Part shown: piece after piece, positions 21,011 through 32,439 of the stretch
How positions within the stretch are numbered: the stretch's first letter is position 1
Layout: every line of letters starts with the position of its first letter
NCBI GenBank assembly: GCA_012184525.1
Contig: WOFQ01000005.1
Span: 930,001-994,000, forward strand
Origin: Xenoacremonium recifei
Taxonomy: Eukaryota; Ascomycota; Sordariomycetes; Hypocreales; Nectriaceae
DNA: 64,000 nucleotides
Direction of reading: 5' to 3'
Made by a program: the position numbers and the translations under genes
Notes under the pieces: model-generated
What the model was told of the DNA's origin: nothing
Database searches by the model: none
Seen by the model: the letters and a program-made list of their open reading frames with translations, nothing else

Positions 21011-22628
21011 GAGGAGAGGGGAAGCTCTTTTCCGTGGTGGGATGGCGGGATTGGGAATGTGGTGGTTGGTTGAGTGGAGGAGAAGGAGGAACCTTGCTGT
21101 TGGGCCACTCGGTGGGAATTGGACCGAGACGGGACGGGATGGGTGACTGAGGCAGTGAGGCAAGAAGGCAGCAGGCAGCAAGATTATACTTCCTTACAGG
21201 TCAGGCACCTTTCCTACGAATCGCATGTCTCTTCCCGTCAAATCCATGTCCATTCCCCAAGTTCAACGTTCCGTCCGCATCTGCCGGCTTGGCTAGCCAG
21301 GTCAGGTTTCGCCCGCCCGTGCCGCAATGCCCAACAGCTCCGTTGCACTTCCTTGGTCTTGTGTCTTACCGCCATTCTTGAAGCCGCCAACAGTGCCCGC
21401 ACCCGCACCCTGTTATCGCGATGGACGAACCCGTGGGTCGGCAGAGGGAATCGCGATTCAATTCAATGGAGAACCAAGACGGAGCTGGTGCTTGAATCCC
21501 CATCAGGATATACGGAGTTCAGCGGACCGCGCTGTGAATAAGGTAAGCTTGACTAAGGCGAGACTTTGACTCTAACGCTTCCACAGACCAGGGTTCGGGG
21601 AGAACAGCAGACCTCCGCCAGCGAATTGCGACGACATACAGTCTCCATCCTGCGATCCTACTGTAGCAGCATCCTTTTGCGTCTGCGCTGCCTGTCTCTC
21701 TGGACGGCCCATCCCGGCTATTGCCCTCTCCGGTGGTCTGGACTCGGGCTTCAGTGGCCCTTTGACAAACCCTGAGATGGTGGCCACCCACCCACACCGG
21801 GCTCGCAATGCGACCTCGACTGTCGAAAAAGCAACGACGAGACGGGAAAAGAGGGGCGTGAACAAACAGAATTTTCCCCCGTGTCTGTTGTTGCTTTTTC
21901 CTGCCGGTCGAGTCTCTGCCGCGCTGGAGTCTTCTGGAGTCGCGCGCAGATCATCACAGCTTAAAAGCCAATAAATCCGCACGCCGCTTGCATCAAAGCA
22001 GCCTAAGCGCGGCACGGCGAGATATTTAATTGCGTCTAGCAGCGCTCGCATTTGTCATGGGACCAGAATTCCCGGCTAGGCAGGCCACGATTCAGGACAG
22101 TGCAGTAGCTGAGGAACTGGCGCAGTTTTGCGGTGTCCCAGCCGCGATTCGCACTGTTTCCAACATGTTCAGGTACAGAATTCGAGTGCAAATGAACTCC
22201 GGGGAATCCAGCTAGGCGCCCTCTCGCTATAAATACAGCGCTCCAGCACCCAAACCCAGCGCCGATCATCCCGGCCCAGCGCCCAGCCCTCCCCAGCCCT
22301 CCGCATCATGCCCCTTGCGGCCTAGTGGGGTGCGGGGAAGTGAAACCCATCGGAGGAGCGGAACATCTTAACCCCAGAGACTAGCAGCAGAGTCTCCAGG
22401 CACTCACTCGCGGGGCGGGCAAATCTCGTCTCCTCTCCTTCATTCTCAACATCTCGACTGAAGCCGCCCTTCTCCACCACCACCACCGCCCGCATCGTCC
22501 TCTAGTCCTCGCTCTTCCCTGCGGGCTGGATTGCTTGTCTGTCTGCACGTTCCTGATTTCATCCGCTTATCTCGCGCCTCGTCCGCCGTCCGCGTATCCC
22601 GTCCTCTCCTCTCGTCCGCCCGCCCAGC
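21011..22628. other. Long 5' region of the large Zn2Cys6 gene
   Basis: Frames of up to about 155 codons occur but overlap on both strands with no domain. A TATA-like CTATAAATA lies near 22230 and CT-rich tracts fill 22430-22620, as is common before expressed filamentous-fungus genes. Probably promoter plus a long 5' UTR. Confidence 0.4.
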
Positions 22629-25622
22629 ATGAGGCGTCAAAACCGCTCCTGCGACCAGTGCCGCAAGGCCAAGCGGGCATGCGATGCGCCGTCATTGTGG
22701 GACATCAAGCGCAATCCGGGGAGGATCCGCTCGGATGGTGACGCAGGTACAGCTGTGTCTCTAGCTGAAGAGCATATCGGTCAGTCTCACGAGTCCATCG
22801 CCCTGTCATCCCTCTCGTCGCGTTGCTGGGCGTTGTCGTCGCCGCTGTCGCCTCGCCCGCTGCCACCCGGCCCTGCGCTGCGCCGCCCCCTCGTCGCCGA
22901 TATTGCCTCGTCACGTCCCCTCCCGTCACCCGCGCATGACTGACTCTAGGTTGCCCGCCTCACAGAAGACATCGACTCGAGAGCCCTGCGATGCTCCTAC
23001 TGCCTGCGAACCCGGAAACAATGCACCTTCCACTGGGTGAGGGCCCAGCTCCAGACAGGCCCTGCCGCCGCCTCCGCCGCCGCCGATGCCAACGGTCAGC
23101 CCGGAGGCGCTGGCAACGTCCGCCGCGTGCCCGACCCCGCAAAGTCCAAGGCCAAGCGACAGCGCATCAAGGCTCAGAATGGCACCTCGACGACGCTGCC
23201 GGCCTCGCTGCAGTCCCAGACTATCGACGTCAACACCACCGCGCTGCTGGACATCCTCCAGATGCCGACGACGAACCACGACCTCAGCGCCTGGGGCCCT
23301 ATGGAGACGGGCTTCAACAACATGCCCAACTTCCCCGCCACGACGTTCGACTCGATGCCTACCGCCGGCGTCTTCGACCCAAATAGTTTCGATACTTTCC
23401 ACCCCTCTGTCCTCGATGGCCTCGACATGACCGGTCATGCCCCTCAGATGGACCTTTCTCCGGCTTCCGATCTCACCAACCACCACACCCAGACTCTTCA
23501 CCCTCATCACCAGCCTCACCACCAAACACCCGAGGAGGAGAACAATAACAACAACGCCGACTCGACGAATTGGCCGCCCATTTTCCAACAGCAGCAGCAA
23601 TCGATTCCTTCACACAACGGAAGCGACATGGGGCAATTCCAACCCTCCCCTTCCGTATCAAACTCTTATGAAAGCGACCATTCCTCTCGCGCTGTCAGCA
23701 TGCGCCAACAGACGTATTCCGACAGCCTGGCGCGCGCCTACGGGAGTTCCATTTCGCCTTATTCGGCAACGAACACCATGGTTGTATCAACAAACAAGGG
23801 CATGATCACAGAGAACTTGATGAGAATCTACCACGACGTCCTGGAGCATGCCCTGTCTTGTTGGCTGTCGGAGGAAACCTGCCCGTATAGGATTCAACCT
23901 AACATGATGAAGACTAACGGTGTGACCTGGCTGGCTGACAATTTCGAGAAGCTTAACATGCTTGATCATTACGAACCCAACAACCAGGACAACCGAATTT
24001 ATCGTCGTGTCATGAAACTTGACCGAGCTGCGCACAAGAACAAACTCATTACCTTGACCAAATCCGAGGACAAAGCAGCTTCCAAGGCCTTGAACCTGGC
24101 CATCATGGCGTTCGCCACTCAATGGGCCCAAGGTAGCCAGAGGGAGAGGGAACGATTTCCGCGGTCTCTTCAGCAACTCGAAAATGGACCTTCAGATAGC
24201 GATGTTATGAGCGAAGATTTTGACAGAACTCTTCAGCGAACGTTCTGGGCCCAGGCCAAGCGGGCTCTCCAAGACGCATCAGACCTAGAGTGTTTTAGAG
24301 TTGTTTGCGCAGACTTGATTTTTGGACTGGCACAGAAACCGTTGGACGAGGATGACTACGTTAACGACCGGAGGGACACTTTCATGGACCAAATATTTGG
24401 GGATGTCGAGAGCAGCATCAGCAGTGGCAGTAGCGGTGACGGATCGGTTGTTTCCCAGATCAACGATCTCATCGCCAAGGAGGGTCCGCCGGTGTTTATG
24501 GAGAGAGCTGCCCGAAAGATGCACGCGCTCAAGTTCCAGTATGAGGCCCGTGAGACGGGAGTGTTGGATGGGTCCAAGAGCTCTCTCGGTCTGGAGAAGA
24601 ACGCCCAGACAGAGGTCTTGGGATCTGAAGATAGGGGCACGCTGGGTCTGCTCTACTGGATGACGGTCATGTTCGACACGGTCTCGTCGTCTATGAACGG
24701 ACGGCCTGTGGTCGTGTCCGATGAGGAGTGCCAGCACGATCCGGCATATCAGGAGCATTTGGAGCACGAGTCGCCGCCTGCCGAGTACCAGCTACACGAT
24801 GCTCAGTGGTGGAATGAGCTTCTTTTGAAGCACGATGGTGCTCTCAGGTTCCCCTGCTCCTACGAAACGGCTACCAAGGGTGTCATCGCAGCCGCCCCTG
24901 TTAAGGTGTTGCTGTTCCGACACGTTTCCTATCTGCAAAACATCGTCCGGAGCAGGCGCCGCGGTGAGCCAGTTGAGCAGGTCATTCTTAACGCCATGGC
25001 CGTGTACCGCCACTGGCAGGTTACATACGCAGCTTTCTTCCGCGACCTCGTCGACCAGTACGATTTGGTGCCCGCGCACATCCAGAGCTGGTTCGTGTGC
25101 GTGGTTGCTCACTTCAACCTGGCGGCACTCCTGCTCACCGACCTGATCGAGCTGGTGGACGAGAATAACCTCGGTATTGAGTACGCCACGCAGATGCGCC
25201 TCAACGCTAACGTGGTGGCACGATTGCGGAAGGATGGCGCAGAGGTGCTGTCGGACCTGGCGCGAGTTTCGACGGCTCCGCGGTCGAGCGATTTACCAGG
25301 CTCCCATGTTTCGGACCTCCATTTCGCGGTCGTCGAGGGCTCCATTCTGACGGAGCCGTGGACCATGATCCTGATCCGCGGCTTCACCAAGGCGGCTATC
25401 ATCCAGCTTAACGAGGTTGAGGATGCAGTCCGCAACGATCCCACAGCTGTGCGGCTTGAGCCCACGCGTATTTTGGAGTTGATCAAGCGCTGCGAGGATT
25501 GCACTAAGGCGCTCTACTGTCTGGGTAAGAAGTCGGATATGGCGAGAGGCATTGCGGGAGTCTTGACGACGGCGTTGACGCCGTTCATGATGCGAGCAAA
25601 CTTGGCTGTGATTCCGTCCTAA
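22629..25622 (+). CDS. Zn2Cys6 transcription factor with a split, long-loop zinc cluster
   Basis: Preferred model: join(22629-22746, 22966-25622), 924 residues. The first half of the cluster (CDQCRKAKRAC) is in exon 1 and the second half (CSYCLRTRKQC) in exon 2, so about 30 residues separate the third and fourth cysteines, far more than the usual 5-12. A low-complexity region with runs of N and Q (about 180-235) follows, then a fungal-specific regulatory domain rich in helices to the C-terminus. The donor could instead be GTCAGT near 22779, and the acceptor CTCTAG at 22949 is also possible, so the cluster loop length is uncertain. Target genes are unknown; it lies between unrelated genes and has no copy of the cluster motif upstream. 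Confidence 0.85.
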
Positions 25623-27544
25623 GTCTTGTGACTAGAACTGGTGATTTCTCAGTCTTTACGGTCTTGAATTTTGGCTATCTTGTTTTTGGTTAGGAAACGG
25701 TTTTGGATGGAACGGACTGGCGTTACTTTATGATCCTCAATCTGTCTTTCTCCATGTTTCAACGTATAACTCTGTAAGCGACGGAATGGCAATCTTGGAT
25801 GTGAAGCAAATATTGGATGTGTCTCCCTTGGCAAGCGGGAATACTCGTTTAGTTTGGAGTACGGTAGTCTAATGGAACATGATGAGGAAATCGAGGTCTC
25901 GCCCTCCACACCCTTTCGTGCTCCCCAACGGTTCGTGTCTTGCTTTTTAGAAGAGTGCATGAACTTGTGTGGTTAGAGTGCTTCTCCAACTTCCTAGCCC
26001 AGCATGTTTTTGAGGGAGAAGTTGTCGTCTATTTAATGAGAACAACTGGCTTGCTGTATGGTGTGTGGACAAGGATCCCCGGGACGAAGCCTCTGGCAAT
26101 CTTTAGGAGTGCTAGCAACTATCTGAACTTGTTTACCACATTACAGGGCGTTAACGCCGGCTTTGCCTTCAACTTCTCGCCCAAAATCCCCTTCTCAACA
26201 CTCCCACACCAGCCTCACGAACATTCACAACGTATTCCCCAGCCCGAGCTCGAATCTGGGGGTGGAGAAGACAAGCGATGGCACCACGGGGTCCCCGACA
26301 GATCCGGGTAGATCCTGGGGAGAGGATGCGGTGTCTCGCAGGCGGAGTTGCTGGATCGGGGTGTCGGCCGATGGATGGGGTGATGCAGGGCGGATCAGGA
26401 GGTTGCGGGAATGTTTCTCCTGCGCGGTCAGGTCATGCGATGGGATGGAGGGTGAGATGTTTGGGGTTGGGGGTTGGAGATCGATTTCCGGGGAACTTGT
26501 CTACATACTGCTTCAGTAATGGCTGGTAGTCGATAGGGGTTTCTTTGGGGTTGATTTGGAGACGAGGATAGAGTGGTTGAGGATTGTTGGGAGATCGGAG
26601 ATCGGTAATGTCCTGTTGATTACCTCGGATAAGTTGTCAGCGGGCGTGACCATCTCGTCTCGTACAGTAGCCAGTGTCGTTGCAGAATGTGCGGATCCGG
26701 ACTTTGATACGATTTCTTACAGACTCGTACGGGTTTAGGCTAATCGTTTATTTCTCAAGCCTTGTCGACTTGGACGGTACTAATTTTCATGTAACCTTCG
26801 TCAATTTCGCACAGCGTTTCTGTTCCTGCAGCTGCAGTGCAGGGGTTCAGTACGGTGGCCTGGGAATACAGTTCCCAACACAGCGCATATTATTGCAGAA
26901 CACATTTCCGGGATGATGCGCATAGCCAAGTTCAGGACTTATAACTAGCTGGAGCTGATTTTTCCTCATTGTCTTTGCACTGTGAGGTAGGAGCTGGTCT
27001 ATACGCCATGAAAGTCTCGATTGCTGGCGTGTTTCCGGATCGACAACTTATAGAAGATCACCCGCGCCCTAAATCGGTCGCATCTTCATGGCCACGCTTG
27101 ATTTAAGCATATACGGAAGAATCAACCTATCACATTAATTTACGACCTTCAATACGTCCCGTGACTCAGATCTTAGTTCAAGCGATGGATGAGATATCTC
27201 GTAACAAAACTCTTGGCCCACCCCTGTTTCAGCTCGCCAGTCAGCATGCACCATCCCTCATACAGACAACGATCTGAAGATCTCGGTTAGATTAATCCTG
27301 TGTCTATCCAAGAAGAATAATTGGAGCAGAGGGTAAAATGACAAGTCGGGATTGAAGAAATGGGATTTCATTTTATATGTTGACGGGTTGCTAGAAAACC
27401 GCAGTTGAGGAGCTCGCGATGACCTAGTTGACTCTTCACCATTCGATGAGTAGTCAGAGCCCAACAGTCTGACAACGCCCCAAAAAGCTCGATCCTAATA
27501 ACTTCAGTGCTACGGACCCTCGATGTCAGTATTGGAACTGGCTC
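25623..27544. other. Intergenic region of about 1.9 kb
   Basis: Convergent 3' flanks of the Zn2Cys6 gene and CYP51. Overlapping short frames at 25940-26529 show no domain. AT-rich from 26560 on. Nothing else seen. Confidence 0.4.
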
Positions 27545-29125
27545 TCACTTTTTCGTTGAAGAACGACGCTCCCATCGAATGTAGGCTGGTTGAGACGGCC
27601 GCGAGAATAGAGAGGTATAGTCGGTCGGAGGAACGCCCGGTTTTCCATCCATGGTGCCAAACTTGAAGTTACGAACCATGGTAGCGATGATGGCCCCAAG
27701 GTTGACATATGCAAACTTTTCCCCGATGCAACGATGTCGACCTGCACCGAAAGGGAGATAAGGGCTCTTGGACCCCTTCGACATTGCACTCTGCGTATAA
27801 TCTCCAAGATCATCTCCCTCAGGCTCCTCTTTCTCTTGGTGATCCCACCGGTGGGGATCCCATGCCTTTGCGTTGGGAAAATATGCCTCGCTAGTGGCGG
27901 TCAAAACCGGGGAGGCAAGGATGATGCTACCCGGAGTGATAGTGTAAGGCGTCCCTGGGGGTTGAAGAGGCCTCTTCACCTTGCGCAAGATGGAATGAAT
28001 GGAAGAATGAACTCTGAGAGTTTCTCTGACGACGTTTTGAAGAAGCGGGAGGTTGTCAAGGTGAGAGTACTGGAGAGGCGGAAGCGAGCCGTCGACGGCA
28101 AGGTTGACAACCTGTTCTTGATAGAGCTCTTCAGCAATATCTGGCCTCGAGGCCAGATGAAACATGATCCATGAGCTTGCCGAGGCAGAGGTGTGTTGCC
28201 CTGCCATGAGAAGAGTGATCATCATATGGGCAATTTCCTTGTCCGGAACAGGTCGTCCATCTTTGTAGGTGCGACCCATTAGATTCCAGATCATGTCTGA
28301 GCCCAGTTCCACGTCGCCCATACGCTTCCGTCGCTGGTTGATGATGTCCATGTAGATTGCTCTCATCTTTGCGTGGGCAATGTCTCGGCGTCTATTCCTT
28401 GGGAGGGGGGCCCAGGGCATAAGGAAGTTGATCGGAGAGAAGCCAAGATCCAAGTCGTGATACAAGGAAGCGAACTCAGTTGTCAATCGACTGCGGACTT
28501 CGTCGCCCTGAAGAGCTCGTCCAGCAGTAAAAATTGTAATTTCCGACATGGTTCTTGTAACGTCCATAGTGCCAGAGGGGGCGCTCAACAAAAGAGAGGA
28601 GTCGATGTAGTCGAGAACTTCTTTCTCGATAACTTGAACATGGCACTCGAGTGCTCGCTGAGTAAGTCCGAATTTGACGAACTTCTTCTGTTCCATAAAT
28701 TTCGCGTTCGGGCAATCGTATACGACGTCACTGCCAAAGACCGGGATTGTCAAAGGGCCATAGATCTCTTCCGCATTGGCGTCTCCTTCTTTGCCGTTGA
28801 GCACGAAATCGTTTCCGGCGACGCCGAGACAGCAGGTTATTCTTCGACCGAGGAGAACGAATGTGAAGACATCACCGTGCTAGATCAAGAGTCAGTTTTC
28901 GTAACAAGCACTAGCAATGATAGGCTGCACCTTTTTCTGACACTTCTCGAAGAAGGCACAGGGATCGATACCGTACGATATAGCGTTACCTATGAAAGGT
29001 ATCCAGTGGAAGATAACCGGAGGGTCACTTTTTTTGTGGAAGAGGAGTTGATGGGTAACATTTAGGAAGATTGACAGGAGAACGCTCCCGGCTGCATAAC
29101 CAACGACGGACAGAAGAGACAACAT
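27545..29125 (-). CDS. CYP51: Sterol 14-alpha-demethylase, cytochrome P450 family CYP51
   Basis: Model: complement(27545-28879, 28931-29125), 509 residues, one 51-base intron. An N-terminal membrane anchor (about residues 1-27) is followed by the CYP51 hallmarks DPPVIFHWIPFIGNAISYGIDP, HGDVFTFVLLGRR, VFGSDVVYDCPN and FMEQKKFVKFGLT. The I-helix is AGQHTSASA (about 291-299), the K-helix ExxR is ETLR (351-354) and the haem loop is PFGAGRHRCIGE with C449. CYP51 removes the 14-alpha methyl of eburicol/lanosterol in the ER and is the azole target. Many Sordariomycetes hold two or three paralogues; which one this is cannot be settled without the genome. The donor GTGCAG is atypical but restores the conserved junction CQKK/HGDVF. 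Confidence 0.95.
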
Positions 29126-30383
29126 TGTAGCGAATAGTTCCTCCAACGAGATGGATAGTAGAATAGAAGGGAATCAGAGATCAGTTATAAATCCTCAGTT
29201 CTTGCTTAGGTAACGGCCAAGGAGGCATTGCTAGTCCCTTATGTTTGCACAGTAATTATTGAACTCGCGACGCAATTCACTCTAGGGCGTCCCATAAGTT
29301 TTCACTAGAAGGATTTTAGGCAGGAGAGGAGCTCTTCACCGCCAATCAACAGTCAATAAAGGAAGACTTGAGCCAATTACAGGGTAATAATGGTAATCCT
29401 ATCTGACTTTATGGAGTAATCGTTCGTCGCTTAACGGGTGTGTTGGTGTTGACGTATTCGGATGAACTAGAACGAGTGTCGGACCCGTATTCGGATATAA
29501 CCCACTTTCAAAGCCATCGCTCGACCATGCCTTGATAGGGTATGCAATCGATTCTGTTTCAGGTCCTCATTCTCGATCTCGGCTGAGGCGGAGACGGTTC
29601 CGCTGCGTGTATGTTGCAAGGGGCTTTATTTGACTTTCATAATTCTACATGGGCCCTCGGAATAAACCATAATACGAAGATTTAGCTAGAAGTGCCACTT
29701 GGCGTTTTGAAGGCCGGATACGACTTATCACTGCGTGCGACATTACGCATATCAAGTAAAGAGATCTTCATTTTCCTTGTAGCATCGTTTCAGTATTCGG
29801 CTTTTGAGTAAATCAATTCGATTAATATCGGTGACGAACGGTTGTGGCTCATACTTTTCTGAAATGGCTATTGCGCAACTGCTACAGGTTTGTGATGTTT
29901 GGCGAAGCGTCGCTAAAAAGGAAGGAAAGTAAAAACAGAGAGTGGAAAGTGTGGAACGAATTCTCAACTATGTAATTTTCTACTAACATGTGGCTGTGTT
30001 CTCGTTTATGAATATGTACGGTCTGCCATTGTGGATCATTTCAAGTATCATATCAGCCTGCAGCAACCAACTCGATGGGCTCGCAACCTCCAGACCTATA
30101 CGCAGTCGAGTTACCCTTCATTAAACGCTCAGCTTACTATGAGAATGCGCTATAAATAGCTACCCAACCTGATTGGGCATCAGCCAATGAATCCTGGCGC
30201 AGCGGTGTTCAGCTTCACTTCGTTGAACGGCCCCCAACAAGCAACCAGCCATTCAGGGAAGATGTCGACGCGCTCGTATGGGACCCGATCAGCAGCCACA
30301 CCCAGATTGCAGAGAGGCGAAGTTTTGCACATTTGGCTATTTGCTCCCATAAGAATGTCCCTCTCCCTCTCTCGATCGCAAAA
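29126..30383. other. Divergent promoter region of CYP51 and the multi-TM gene
   Basis: About 1.26 kb, AT-rich in places, with no supported gene. It contains an 11-base direct repeat (listed separately) some 330-370 bases from the CYP51 ATG. Confidence 0.4.
29453..29496. promoter_or_regulatory. Direct repeat CGTATTCGGAT in the CYP51 upstream region
   Basis: CGTATTCGGAT occurs exactly at 29453-29463 and 29486-29496, 33 bases apart (about three helix turns), with TCGGACCCG between. The pair lies 328-371 bases upstream of the CYP51 ATG. Zn2Cys6 factors of the AtrR/Upc2 class bind CGG-containing sites at sterol genes, so an operator role is possible but inferred. Confidence 0.4.
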
Positions 30384-32042
30384 ATGCCTCAAAACTTGTC
30401 TTTTACGTATCCGCTTGTCAGCGCCTCACCACTCGTCTCACTCTCAAATTTAGTCGACTTATCAACCACCATGATTACATTTCATCCCAATTGTACGCTT
30501 CCCTCGCAGACACCAGCCTTCGTCGCTGGTGCCAATGTCCGCTCTTCCTTAGATATCGTCTGGAGTTGCGTCTCGGTCCTCATTCTGTGCAGCTGGTCAA
30601 TCCTTCACTTGAACGTACCAGCCCAGTATCACCCGAATAACTGGAAACAAAGCCTGCGTCGAAAGATCCATTTCTTTTGGAGCAAGTTGTTTTGGATGTT
30701 CATCATGCTGATTGCACCCGAAGTTATGATTGCAAAAGCATTCTCATACTTCGTTTCTGCACGCCATCACACGAAATTATTTCAAGAGATTACGGCTCGA
30801 GATCGCGTCTCCTGGACCCAAGCGCATAGCTTCTTCGCTGACATGGGCGGATTTGCAGTTCGTTTTCGCCTGCCTCCCCATCTAGAAGAGAGGACTGGGG
30901 AGCCAGAGATTGAACTGCCACTACTCAATGAAGCAACGCCCGGAGTCGATGAAAGGACCAACCCTGATGAGCCTCAGCAGCCTTTCCCTGTCGAGAAGAG
31001 AAATTTGATACAAAAATTAGTCGGCCCTTTCTGGGAGACTCATGACATACAAGCCTTAAGAATTCGAAGCCAGGAGTTTAAATCCAATATCGACGCAGCC
31101 TCTGCATTGTATGGTCCTGCAGGCTGGAAGAGGCATCATAATCACACTACATACGTGTTAGAGGCTCTTCCACAGCTTCTCCAAGACCTGCATGAGGACA
31201 ATACGTCTAACATGGCCGTCTTTCCTTTGGAGGGACACGTCTGGACCCTGACTGCGGCACAGCTATACCAGGCCAGGGAGCGAAACATTATCGATAGATT
31301 GCCTGTGGTAAGCGAAGATGATATCTGCGATAAGAGCAAGGAAGACGCCCTCATCAAAGCTGGTGCTCTGATTCAAGTCTCCTGGATGGCAATTCAACTG
31401 CTCGAAAGAGCCATTTCGCACAAATCCTCGACGCCTCTGGAGATTATGACACTGGCATTTGCTGTTTGCGCCTTGTTAATATATGGCCTTCTCTGGAACC
31501 GCCCAAAAGACATCGCAACACGAATATATATCCAGGCTAATGAAGGCGCTGTATCAGCAGATGTCATCAGAGAACTAGTCTTATACGGTCCGTCTTTCTT
31601 CATAAATGACTTTGGAGCGAACGAGGACAGGATTTCCAACAACGCTATCCCTACGTTGTGGGGATTAGACTATACATCTCTTCTTGTTAAGTTACGGTAT
31701 AATTGGGCACTTGCCCTTGGATCAGCTTTGTTTGGCGGACTACACCTAATCGCCTGGAATTTGCAGTTTCCCACAACCCTCGAACAAATCTTGTGGCAAA
31801 TTGCGTCTTTGATAACCACCCTAGGCCCAATTGCGATGCTAACAATCGGGTATTTTGTTCTCGCCTTAAAAGCCAAAAGTAACTGCTGGGATGCTTTAGG
31901 TTATGCCATTATCTTTCCGATATTCGTGTCCTTAATTTTAGCTAGGTTGTACCTGCTCACCGAGTCATTTCGATCGCTATACTTTCTCCCACCAGATGTA
32001 TATGAAGCTACTTGGACAACCAACATTCCGCATATTGGATAG
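30384..32042 (+). CDS. Fungal multi-pass membrane protein of unknown function
   Basis: This is a single-exon protein; the longest frame starts at TTG 30333, but ATG 30384 (MPQNLSFTYP) is the first real start, giving 552 residues. At least six hydrophobic segments are seen: SLDIVWSCVSVLILCSWSIL, LFWMFIMLIAPEVMIAKAF, LEIMTLAFAVCALLIYGLL, LALGSALFGGLHLIAW, a long one around SLITTLGPIAMLTIGYFVLA, and AIIFPIFVSLILARLYLL. The arrangement W-S-I-L-H-L-N-V-P followed by L-I-A-P-E matches a widespread filamentous-ascomycete family with no assigned role. A long soluble loop (about 150-350) separates the first two from the last four helices. No function is inferred. Confidence 0.8.
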   Translation: MPQNLSFTYPLVSASPLVSLSNLVDLSTTMITFHPNCTLPSQTPAFVAGANVRSSLDIVWSCVSVLILCSWSILHLNVPAQYHPNNWKQSLRRKIHFFWSKLFWMFIMLIAPEVMIAKAFSYFVSARHHTKLFQEITARDRVSWTQAHSFFADMGGFAVRFRLPPHLEERTGEPEIELPLLNEATPGVDERTNPDEPQQPFPVEKRNLIQKLVGPFWETHDIQALRIRSQEFKSNIDAASALYGPAGWKRHHNHTTYVLEALPQLLQDLHEDNTSNMAVFPLEGHVWTLTAAQLYQARERNIIDRLPVVSEDDICDKSKEDALIKAGALIQVSWMAIQLLERAISHKSSTPLEIMTLAFAVCALLIYGLLWNRPKDIATRIYIQANEGAVSADVIRELVLYGPSFFINDFGANEDRISNNAIPTLWGLDYTSLLVKLRYNWALALGSALFGGLHLIAWNLQFPTTLEQILWQIASLITTLGPIAMLTIGYFVLALKAKSNCWDALGYAIIFPIFVSLILARLYLLTESFRSLYFLPPDVYEATWTTNIPHIG

Positions 32043-32439
32043 TGGATGGATTAAATTATGGAAAATGTGTCGTTCTGGATTGAAGTTGAAAGACCTGGCG
32101 TAGGCAGATGTTAGGCCGGCGCGAATCTTCAGAGTAGGACGGCAAACTAGCAGGAAGGAATCAAATACATTTGGCTTCTAATTTTACCATATTCTATACA
32201 AGAGGGTCTGGCCGAGCATAAACGTGTATCGTACGGAGGGACTTAGTGCAAGAAACAACCAAGTCAGATACCGACCCAGATGGTATTGATACAGTAGATA
32301 TCGACTTCACGGCCATATTTGTCTGAACCAAAGCTTTCAGTGAGTTGCGTTTTGCTTAATATGTCTGTTTAGTATGTATAAGTTGACCCTGGACTTCCAG
32401 GATCAATATTCAGTGGAACCAAGAGAATAGACTCAACCG
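32043..32439. other. Convergent intergenic region
   Basis: AT-rich spacer between the multi-TM gene and the amidohydrolase 3' ends. Nothing else seen. Confidence 0.4.

Noticed and set aside
20429..21181. Long minus-strand frame opposite the serine hydrolase
   Set aside because: Antisense of conserved coding sequence, Arg/Leu/His-rich, no domain.
22926..23600. 224-codon minus-strand frame opposite the large Zn2Cys6 gene
   Set aside because: It is low-complexity, Gly/Arg/Val-rich antisense of a GC-rich coding exon.
26350..26375. CGGGGTGTCGGCC as a further cluster element
   Set aside because: The spacing between CGG triplets is five, not seven, and it lies in an unrelated 3' region.
28373..29065. 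230-codon open frame on the plus strand opposite CYP51
   Set aside because: It is the antisense of strongly conserved CYP51 sequence, including the intron, and shows no domain of its own.
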